Source: an uncultured Eubacterium sp. (GTDB lineage Bacteria; Bacillota; Clostridia; Lachnospirales; Lachnospiraceae). From it: DNA of 60,178 nt. The notes beneath the pieces are model-generated. The model ran no database searches. It had not been told where the DNA came from and worked only from the letters and a program-made list of their open reading frames with translations. Below are positions 55,455 to 60,178 of this stretch, piece after piece. Location: assembly GCA_900548465.1 (NCBI GenBank), contig URKY01000011.1:1-60178 (forward strand), in the 5' to 3' direction. The position numbers and the translations under genes are program-made. Within the stretch, counting starts at the first letter, position 1; every line of letters begins with the position of its first letter.

Positions 55455-55643
55455 ATGACTTATGAAATCGAAGTCAAAGAAGAATTATCTAGAATCGTCA
55501 AGGTCAGGGCAGATAGTTTGGCTGATGCAGTCAGAAAGGTAGAAGACAAGTATAAGTCATGCGCAATTGTCTTAGACGAAGATGACTTTAAAGGAGTAAG
55601 GATTGAACCTTACGACGATATAAAAATACCAAAGATTAGATAA
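55455..55643 (+). CDS. DpnD/PcfM-like small protein
   Basis: 62 residues: TYEIEVKEELSRIVKVRAD, LADAVRKVEDKYKSC and IVLDEDDF match the DpnD/PcfM family (PF14207) found in mobile elements, function unknown. The ATG at 55455 follows AGGTG by 7 bases. The SpoVG-like gene starts 15 bases after its stop, so an operon is likely. Confidence 0.75.
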   Translation: MTYEIEVKEELSRIVKVRADSLADAVRKVEDKYKSCAIVLDEDDFKGVRIEPYDDIKIPKIR

Positions 55644-55658
55644 ATGGAGGAAAAGAAA

Positions 55659-56090
55659 ATGAATATAAAGATTAATATTTTTAGAACGAATAGTGAGGAA
55701 TGGAGCGTTAAAGCGTACGCATCAATTGTTTTTGATGACAAGTTTAAAGTAACAGGAATAAGTATCAGGGAGAACAACAGAGGTAACTTGTTCGTATCGA
55801 TGCCTAGTTACAGATCTAGCGAAGCGACGAGTAATTATAATGTAGGAGATACTAATGTAGGAGATACGGCTTACATTATTGAGAGTAACAGACTGATAAG
55901 AGAAACCGTAATTATTAAGAAGAAAGGCAATTTTTACACTGTAAAATTTAAAGATACAAACGGAGCAATAACCCTAAAAGCTCATCGATTGTACGGTACC
56001 CGCGACGAAGCAGAAAAGAATTTGCTTAAAGAAACTAATAACACGACAACACGACTAGTTAAAGGAACTCGTCCTCCGCATCGTATTTAG
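55659..56090 (+). CDS. SpoVG-like N-terminus fused to a small unknown domain
   Basis: 143 residues. The first 60 (WSVKAYASIVFDDKFKVTGI, FVSMPSYRS) match the RNA/DNA-binding SpoVG fold. After a short repeat NVGDTNVGDT (a 15-bp tandem duplication, 55845-55874) comes a 60-residue domain (AYIIESNRLIRETVIIKKKG, FYTVKFKDTNGAITLKAHRLYGTRDEAEKNL). The same second domain recurs as a separate ORF at 59246. GGAGG precedes the ATG at 55659 by 8 bases. A regulatory role in the element is probable. Confidence 0.7.
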   Translation: MNIKINIFRTNSEEWSVKAYASIVFDDKFKVTGISIRENNRGNLFVSMPSYRSSEATSNYNVGDTNVGDTAYIIESNRLIRETVIIKKKGNFYTVKFKDTNGAITLKAHRLYGTRDEAEKNLLKETNNTTTRLVKGTRPPHRI

Positions 56091-56092
56091 AA

Positions 56093-56371
56093 GTGGGGGT
56101 GAAAGGCTTGAGAAGAATCAACTATGATCCTATTTTAATGGGAGAGAGGATATTACAAAAAAGAAAAGAATGCAATTACTCACAGGAGTTGGTTGCTGAA
56201 AAATTAAATGTATCACCGAATTCCATATCAAGATATGAGAATGGAACCAGAGATGGAAGTGAAATGAATAGGGATTTGCTTGAGATGATTATGAAGTACA
56301 CGCCAAGACAAAGAGCAGTCGTTGTGAATGTACTTAAGAATGTCAATGAAGCTTTCCATGTGGGAGTATAA
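56093..56371 (+). CDS. XRE-family transcriptional regulator
   Basis: 92 residues with a lambda-repressor-like helix-turn-helix, CNYSQELVAEKLNVSPNSISRYENGTR. The frame opens with GTG 56093, two bases behind the SpoVG stop; a TTG at 56108 is an alternative with GAAAGG upstream. A palindromic operator candidate lies 70 bases downstream of its stop. It is followed by a terminator. Confidence 0.8.
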   Translation: MGVKGLRRINYDPILMGERILQKRKECNYSQELVAEKLNVSPNSISRYENGTRDGSEMNRDLLEMIMKYTPRQRAVVVNVLKNVNEAFHVGV

Positions 56372-56381
56372 ATAAGAATAC

Positions 56382-56417
56382 AATCACTAGTGTCAGATGA
56401 TGCTAGTGATTTTTTTG
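56382..56417 (+). terminator. Rho-independent terminator
   Basis: AATCACTAG (56382-56390) pairs with CTAGTGATT (56403-56411), then TTTTTTG. Confidence 0.85.
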
Positions 56418-56440
56418 TGTAAAAGTGTTTGTGAAAATTC

Positions 56441-56452
56441 ACCCAATTGGGT
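56441..56452. promoter_or_regulatory. Perfect 12-bp palindrome, operator candidate
   Basis: ACCCAATTGGGT, flanked by C and GGGT, with a second half-site CACCCGTTTGG at 56471-56481. The symmetry and position between XRE genes suggest a repressor operator. Confidence 0.5.
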
Positions 56453-56602
56453 GGGTAAAATCGAAAAGTTCACCCGTTTGGCTATGTTAATAGGGTATCC
56501 TCTTTTCTACAATATATGTATAGTCATTAAGACAAATCATAAAGATGTTAACACTTATATGAATTAAATCAATGACATAACTTACAGGACATGGAGATGT
56601 GT

Positions 56603-56820
56603 TTCTACCTATATAATAGGTGAAGAAATTGCTGTGCCGTGACTGCATCCTGGATGCATAGCCGGCGTTTCTGATACCGGCGACGACCGGATTAAAGAAA
56701 GATATTGGCAAAACTGAAAGACATTAAACAGGTGAGAGTATGTGGTGTATTGTTCATCTGTTCCAGTATCAAACATCGCTCGTCAGACGTGAGGACCATG
56801 AACCCGTGTAGGATACTAGA
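56603..56820 (+). other. Structured, relatively GC-rich leader or small RNA candidate
   Basis: This stretch upstream of two XRE genes has no ORF but several inverted repeats: ACCTAT/ATAGGT (56607-56621), GCATCC-T-GGATGC (56645-56657), GCCGG/CCGGC (56661-56681), and a domain closed by AGTATC/GATACT (56765-56817) with an inner CTC-GTC/GAC-GTGAG hairpin. It may be a leader RNA or a copy-control type element. Not assigned to a known class. Confidence 0.4.
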
Positions 56821-56844
56821 TTATTTTATATGGAGGATTAACAC

Positions 56845-57174
56845 ATGAGTACAACTTACGAAATAGGAAGTAATATAAGAAAGATTAGAAAAGAAAGAGG
56901 ACTTACAATTGTAGATTTATCAATGATAACCAATTATTGTCCATCACATATCACACAGGTTGAACTTGGAACTAGAAGAATGAGCATCGACTTCTTGCTT
57001 ACAATTGTAGATGCATTAGAGACAGATGCTAACACAATACTTAATGTTAAAAAGGAAGTGGATCTGGCGGAGGAACTTAGTATTATCTTAAAGTCAATGT
57101 CTAAAGAAGAAGGACGTAAGGTAATTAACATTTTACTTAGCATCAAGGAAACAATCGATGGGGGTGATAAGTAA
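56845..57174 (+). CDS. XRE-family transcriptional regulator
   Basis: 109 residues: helix-turn-helix IGSNIRKIRKERGLTIVDL and ITQVELGTRRMSIDFL in the first 65, followed by a helical tail (EELSIILKSMSKEEGRKVIN) for dimerisation. TGGAGG precedes the start. Its stop overlaps the next start as TAATG, so both regulators are made together. Confidence 0.85.
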   Translation: MSTTYEIGSNIRKIRKERGLTIVDLSMITNYCPSHITQVELGTRRMSIDFLLTIVDALETDANTILNVKKEVDLAEELSIILKSMSKEEGRKVINILLSIKETIDGGDK

Positions 57175-57446
57175 TGGAAAAGGCAACAAATAAGCCATGC
57201 CTTTATTATGATATCGAGGCCAGTGGCAGGAGAATGAAAGAATTAAGAAATAAAAAGCATTATACGCAGGAACGATTATCGGAGAAGCTTGGTATGTCAC
57301 TTCAGGGCTATAAGATGATTGAACTTGGAATCAACGGTGCAAAGATTGATACTTTAGTAATTATAGCGCAGCGGCTAAACACGACAGTTGATTATCTGGT
57401 AACCGGAAGAAATATCGTAGCCTGCGATAATGAAGAGGCAATGTGA
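57174..57446 (+). CDS. XRE-family transcriptional regulator
   Basis: 90 residues with RRMKELRNKKHYTQERLSEK, MSLQGYKMIELGINGAK, and LNTTVDYLVTGRNIVA, a full SinR-like helix-turn-helix. Start codon overlaps the previous stop. The last residues recur in degraded form at 59445-59519, which marks a duplicated regulatory cassette. Confidence 0.85.
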   Translation: MEKATNKPCLYYDIEASGRRMKELRNKKHYTQERLSEKLGMSLQGYKMIELGINGAKIDTLVIIAQRLNTTVDYLVTGRNIVACDNEEAM

Positions 57447-57458
57447 GATTAATTATTT

Positions 57459-57500
57459 ATTTCCCAAAATTGAATATTATTTATATTTGGGAAATCCTTT
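57459..57500 (+). terminator. Hairpin, terminator-like
   Basis: ATTTCCCAAA (57459-57468) pairs perfectly with TTTGGGAAAT (57486-57495); the tail CCTTTGTTTA is only weakly T-rich. Further on, TTGACT (about 57584) and the short direct repeat AAGACACTAC precede the next gene. Confidence 0.55.
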
Positions 57501-57691
57501 GTTTATAAGTTATTATTATTTGTTATTAGGCGGAGAGTCATAATTCCTATTTGGAGTTGTGGCTCTTTTGTTGAATTATAGTATTGACTTTATAACATCA
57601 CCAGGTTACAATAACACTATAAGACACTACAAGACACTACCTACGTTGTGGAAGGAGTTATTAAATAATAATCGTTTTTAAAGGAGAACAT

Positions 57692-58159
57692 ATGAACAAT
57701 AAACTAAAAAAATCATTAAAGCTAAATGAAAATGATGTCCTGGTACTAGAGGAAATAGTTGAAAGAGATGTTAGAATAACAACGCCTGCAGAGGCATTTA
57801 CTGTTGCATTTGAAGATGCTGCAGCGTTTTCGCCGAATTGGAAAGACGTTATTGAACAATCTAAAACATTGCAGTTCGAAAAACATACGCCAGAATTAGC
57901 TATTAATAGTGTTAAGTCTTTTATTGTGAACACAGAAGACTATATTAGGGTGGTAGACAGTGTTAATGATCAGTTGGATACGAAAAGACCGAGATCTTCA
58001 TTTGTAACTAGAATGGCTATCACAGCATTATTGATAAAATTGCGGAATCGTTCTGAGTTTAAAGAAAATATAAAAAATGGGATTTCTATTGAACAGTTTG
58101 CTTCAATGAGCATAGATGAAAAACTGAATGCAATGTATAAGATATTATTGAAATTATAA
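57692..58159 (+). CDS. Unknown protein, 155 residues
   Basis: Helical, charged protein with no membrane segment or known motif: MNNKLKKSLKLNENDVLVLE at the start, ITTPAEAFTVAFEDAAAFSP and PRSSFVTRMAITALLIKLRN later. AAAGGAG is 8 bases before the ATG. It is followed 17 bases later by a small ORF, probably one operon. Could be an accessory-element protein such as an antitoxin or regulator; nothing specific supports that. Confidence 0.6.
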   Translation: MNNKLKKSLKLNENDVLVLEEIVERDVRITTPAEAFTVAFEDAAAFSPNWKDVIEQSKTLQFEKHTPELAINSVKSFIVNTEDYIRVVDSVNDQLDTKRPRSSFVTRMAITALLIKLRNRSEFKENIKNGISIEQFASMSIDEKLNAMYKILLKL

Positions 58160-58176
58160 TTGGGAGGTATAAAAAT

Positions 58177-58386
58177 ATGAAACAACCATTTGAAAATCTT
58201 ACATTAGAGGATGTTGAAACTCTTAAAAGAAAGCCTATTTCGGTTGCAAATGCTGGAGATGAGGTAAAATATCCTTTCACACAGAAGGATGTAGAAAATG
58301 CTGTAAAACACTTGCAAACCCTATATATTGGGATTGTTAGACGTTCATTTGCATCAAAAATTCTTCTATTAAATGAAATATATTAG
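58177..58386 (+). CDS. Small unknown ORF, possibly truncated
   Basis: 69 residues: MKQPFENLTLEDVETLKRKP is well formed behind TGGGAGG, but the end (YIGIVRRSFASKILLLNEIY) looks unlike the rest, and another open stretch follows in a different frame. The gene has probably lost its true C-terminus by a frameshift or deletion. Confidence 0.45.
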   Translation: MKQPFENLTLEDVETLKRKPISVANAGDEVKYPFTQKDVENAVKHLQTLYIGIVRRSFASKILLLNEIY

Positions 58387-58415
58387 ACAAGACGATATGC
58401 TATGATTAAGAAGGG

Positions 58416-58628
58416 CTAATAATAGAAGTTATTGTTGTAATTGTAGAGGAAAATGCTGATAAAGTTTTAAATATGATATTTGCATCGCGTACTCTACGTG
58501 ATTTCAAATCCTGGTGTTCTGGCCGATGTGGAAATTTGTCGTATAATCGAGTGATAGAAATCGCCAAACACAATAAATTGAAAAGTGTTAAAGACCATTT
58601 GCTGGTTGAGATACTATCTGAAACTTAA
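58416..58628 (+). pseudogene. Open stretch without start codon, unknown
   Basis: 71 codons reading IEVIVVIVEENADKVLNMIF, then RTLRDFKSWCSGRCGNLSYN and NKLKSVKDHLLVEILSET, stop. The composition is protein-like but no start codon or ribosome site exists at the beginning. Likely the displaced end of an accessory gene disrupted near 58390. Family not recognised. Confidence 0.4.
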
Positions 58629-58878
58629 TGTGGTAAAGTAGAAGAAAATTGGGGCAGAATATTCACTTGCTCATAACGACTTTTTACCCTATAATATGTA
58701 ATACACGAGGGTTTACATATTGGCATCTCCATTTAGCCTTCAACATGTAAACCTTGAGGCAATTACACACAAATAGACAACAAAATGACAACAACTTATC
58801 GATTAATCGGACGTATGTACGATTGCTAAAAGCTAAAACTTGCGATAAAGAGTGGGGAAAATGCAGTAAAAATAACCT

Positions 58879-58911
58879 GTAAGCCACCTGACCTCGCGAG
58901 TTTGAATAGAC
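58879..58911 (+). repeat. Island right junction, second guaA-tail copy
   Basis: GTAAGCCACCTG and GAGTTTGAATAGAC reproduce the 3' end of guaA (47668-47701) with one mismatch and a 7- instead of 8-base spacer. No other part of guaA is present around it. It marks either attR of the 11-kb island or the left end of the next one. Confidence 0.75.
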
Positions 58912-58984
58912 GTTTTTTTGAATTCAAATTTTAAGAAAGCCTTTAAATAAAGGGCTTAGAACCACATAATTGTATATAATATTA

Positions 58985-59072
58985 CCGAAGTGATACCAAT
59001 ATGATACCATTTCGGCAAATATAGGAGAATAAGGCTCCAATGTGATTAATTAGTCACATTGGAGTCTTTTTT
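58985..59072 (+). terminator. Inverted repeat followed by strong terminator
   Basis: CCGAAGTG/CATTTCGG (58985-59015) encloses GATACCAATATGATACC, and then GGCTCCAATGTGA (59033-59045) pairs with TCACATTGGAGTC (59054-59066) followed by seven T. The first part resembles sequences at the ends of integrase-carrying elements, but no integrase is present. The 58629-58880 stretch before it has only a weak promoter-like TATAAT at 58691 and the pair GGGTTTACAT/ATGTAAACC (58710-58753). Confidence 0.6.
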
Positions 59073-59089
59073 TCGTTTTATAAGCAATT

Positions 59090-59112
59090 AAAGTAGTAGC
59101 GGTGCTACCACG
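59090..59112. repeat. 23-bp repeat, copy 1
   Basis: AAAGTAGTAGCGGTGCTACC plus ACG; a second copy with three changes lies at 59521-59543. Both sit at the edges of the remnant cassette between them, 431 bp apart. Confidence 0.65.
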
Positions 59113-59147
59113 ACTTTGGGAAGAAATACATTTATATTAAAACTGTG

Positions 59148-59235
59148 GTCAATGAAAATAAAATAACAGTTTATAAAAAAAGGAGATAAGAAATATGTAG
59201 CAGAGAGAATGATTAACGGAAAACTATTTGTGTGA
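59148..59235 (+). pseudogene. Frameshifted scrap, unknown
   Basis: VNENKITVYKK continues, after a one-base slip in an A-run, as GDKKYVAERMINGKLFV and stop. Too short for a family call. It belongs to the remnant cassette behind the island. Confidence 0.3.
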
Positions 59236-59245
59236 GGTGTAAAAA

Positions 59246-59455
59246 TTGATTTACAAGTATGGCATTGTAGAGCACGTGTATATCATAGAAAATGGGATGC
59301 ACATAAAAGAAGTGATAATAGTTAATATAGCCAATGGTTTCTATCAGATCTGCTTTACGGATAGAAAAGGCTCGATTAAATTAAGAGAGTCAAGACTATA
59401 TAAGACTATTGGAGAAGCAGCGACAAAGAACAGTGCTGCGAAAAATGAATTTTGA
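59246..59455 (+). CDS. Stand-alone copy of the SpoVG-fusion C-terminal domain
   Basis: 69 residues. HVYIIENGMHIKEVIIVNIA, GFYQICFTDRKGSIKLRESR and LYKT align with the second domain of the SpoVG-like gene at 55659 (AYIIESNRLIRETVI, FYTVKFKDTNGAI, LYGT). TTG start at 59246 behind GTGAGGTG. It lost the SpoVG half, or represents the primitive form. The end overlaps an XRE remnant. Confidence 0.5.
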   Translation: MIYKYGIVEHVYIIENGMHIKEVIIVNIANGFYQICFTDRKGSIKLRESRLYKTIGEAATKNSAAKNEF

Positions 59456-59519
59456 TACTACTATTGATTACATTGTTACAGGTAGGAAATGCATTGTAGT
59501 TGAGGATGAGGAACACTAA
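59445..59519 (+). pseudogene. XRE regulator C-terminal remnant
   Basis: MNFDTTIDYIVTGRKCIVVE ending EDEEH matches the end of the XRE regulator at 57174 (LNTTVDYLVTGRNIVA). Only 24 residues remain. Joined to the preceding ORF, it shows that this cassette once resembled the SpoVG/XRE block inside the island. Confidence 0.65.
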
Positions 59520-59520
59520 A

Positions 59521-59543
59521 AAAGTAGTAGTGGTACTCCCACG
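59521..59543. repeat. 23-bp repeat, copy 2
   Basis: AAAGTAGTAGTGGTACTCCC plus ACG, 20 of 23 bases identical with the copy at 59090. Confidence 0.65.
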
Positions 59544-59758
59544 TAATTTAGTTATAACAATAGTAAGATAAAAGAGGTTCAGGAAAGAACTAGCATCCTT
59601 AGAATCGAGGATTAGCATTAGAATGTGTAATGAGTTTCTACTATATATAAATAGTTTGAAAATATGAATGAGCCGTGACCCATATTTGGTAGCCGTACTA
59701 TTTGGAGCAATGATTAATCAGATAAAAGAACAGGATGTAATTAATTAGACAAACAGAC

Positions 59759-59801
59759 GATATGAACTATTTTTCTTTTCGCGTGATTAGAAGTTCATAT
59801 C
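59759..59801. repeat. Inverted repeat, 10-bp arms
   Basis: GATATGAACT (59759-59768) and AGTTCATATC (59792-59801) are perfect complements. Downstream, CTTCAGG/CCTGAAG forms another hairpin (59841-59863). Apart from these, 59544-59940 holds nothing recognisable; these may be the end structures of the next element. Confidence 0.5.
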
Positions 59802-59970
59802 ATATTTGAATATAGTTTTTTCCCATAATTTTTGGAGAACCTTCAGGAATGCAAAACCTGAAGTCTCGTAAGGAGCAGTTGAGGAATAGACGGATTTATA
59901 CTATAATCTAATTTAAAAAGTTATACTCAAGGGTAAGCAAAAACGAATGAAGGCGAAATGGGGTTTGTTT

Positions 59971-60178
59971 ATGACCGAACAGAAAAAGAATACTATCATA
60001 ACAAGCGGCATCGCTGTGCTTGCCGTGATACTGGCATATTGCTTCCGAATTGTAGGCAGGGGCAGTTTCTACCCGATGCTGTTTTCCTATCTGCGCAGCT
60101 TTATCTATATCGGTCTGTTCGCTGCCTGGGGGCTCTCCGTCCGTCAGCGGATCGTGCAAAAGCAGGTGTGCAGGTTTA
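59971..60178 (+). CDS. Membrane protein, N-terminal part (runs off the window)
   Basis: From ATG 59971 (ATG 59947 is an in-frame alternative) the frame encodes TIITSGIAVLAVILAYCF and FYPMLFSYLRSFIYIGLFAA, two membrane helices, then a basic loop SVRQRIVQKQVCRF, and remains open at the end. Local GC is clearly higher than in the rest of the window, with codons such as CGC, GCC, CTG and ATC, which suggests recent transfer from another source. It resembles the start of seven-helix sensor histidine kinases on clostridial elements, but this is recall, not proof. Confidence 0.55.
   Translation, partial: MTEQKKNTIITSGIAVLAVILAYCFRIVGRGSFYPMLFSYLRSFIYIGLFAAWGLSVRQRIVQKQVCRF

Larger units (their letters stand above)
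47702..58911 (+). mobile_element. Integrative island at guaA, probably decayed
   Basis: Bounded by the two guaA-tail repeats, about 11.2 kb. Contents: HEPN protein, frameshifted conjugation ATPase, winged-helix and HNH-like proteins, NlpC/P60 conjugation lysin, PcfM-like, SpoVG-like, three XRE regulators and unknown genes. No tyrosine integrase, relaxase or VirD4-like coupling protein was found, so it should depend on outside help or be immobile. Exact ends need comparison with an empty site. Confidence 0.65.

Noticed and set aside
58177..58628. Island integrase
   Set aside because: Neither open stretch contains the R...HxxR...Y pattern of tyrosine recombinases.
1..60178. tRNA or rRNA genes
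   Set aside because: No cloverleaf with a GTTCRANNC arm plus CCA-type end and no rRNA consensus was noticed; a dedicated scan could still find one.

Overview
The window looks like a chromosomal segment of a low-GC Gram-positive anaerobe of the Lachnospiraceae / Clostridium cluster XIVa type. Reasons: AT-rich DNA with strong AGGAGG-type ribosome sites, house-keeping proteins of clostridial type (FtsEX plus M23 activator plus CtpA, NagBA, UvrBA, GuaA, flavodiiron protein, AmtB with two PII proteins, two DegV proteins, M18 aminopeptidase), an acyl-ACP thioesterase, and threonine-rich secreted surface proteins. The family-level placement is inference; no rRNA or tRNA gene was seen.

Layout. 0-3 kb is a gene graveyard (truncated AI-2E-type permease, glycosyltransferase-8 scrap, group II intron reverse-transcriptase scrap) ending in an ISLre2-family transposase. 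3-16 kb is ordinary chromosome (cation/Ca2+ exchanger, SfsA, AlkD-like glycosylase, RibD-like reductase, arsenate reductase, a fluoride-riboswitch-controlled cation/H+ antiporter, M18 peptidase, DUF4143 ATPase, ECF sigma/anti-sigma pair) mixed with many decayed genes, several of which keep both ends but have lost the middle. 16-47.7 kb is a well-preserved core: a PurF-like protein without its catalytic cysteine, an LRR surface protein, FprA, amtB-glnK-glnK, degV pair, a secreted ComEC-type metallo-hydrolase, an L,D-transpeptidase, thioesterase, S1-domain protein, sugar-ABC ATPase, PucR/CdaR-type regulator, ftsE-ftsX-M23-ctpA (cell-wall hydrolysis at division), nagB-nagA, uvrB-uvrA, and guaA. 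Between uvrA and guaA lies about 0.8 kb without ORFs that reads like a large structured RNA.

47.7-58.9 kb is an accessory island inserted at the 3' end of guaA: a second, diverged copy of the guaA terminal sequence (GTAAGCCACCTG, then GAGTTTGA-TAGAC) is found at 58,879-58,911. The island carries a HEPN-domain protein next to guaA, a frameshifted VirB4/TraE-type conjugation ATPase, a winged-helix protein, an HNH-like protein, an NlpC/P60 conjugation lysin, PcfM-like and SpoVG-like small proteins, three XRE regulators and unknown genes. No integrase or relaxase was seen, so it is probably a decayed integrative element. Beyond the second repeat (58.9-60.2 kb) there are remnants of a related cassette (a paralogue of the SpoVG-fusion tail and the last 24 residues of an XRE regulator), suggesting stepwise accretion at this hotspot, followed by the start of a GC-richer membrane-protein gene from a third source.

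Most interesting leads: the structured-RNA candidate at 45.48-45.94 kb, the guaA-targeted island with its HEPN gene, the exact 33-bp repeat array before the DUF4143 ATPase, a divergent MerR-type promoter facing a promoter for a 23-residue cysteine-rich peptide, and the recurrent ends-kept/middle-lost deletions. All function calls rest on motif recognition by eye; no database search was run.
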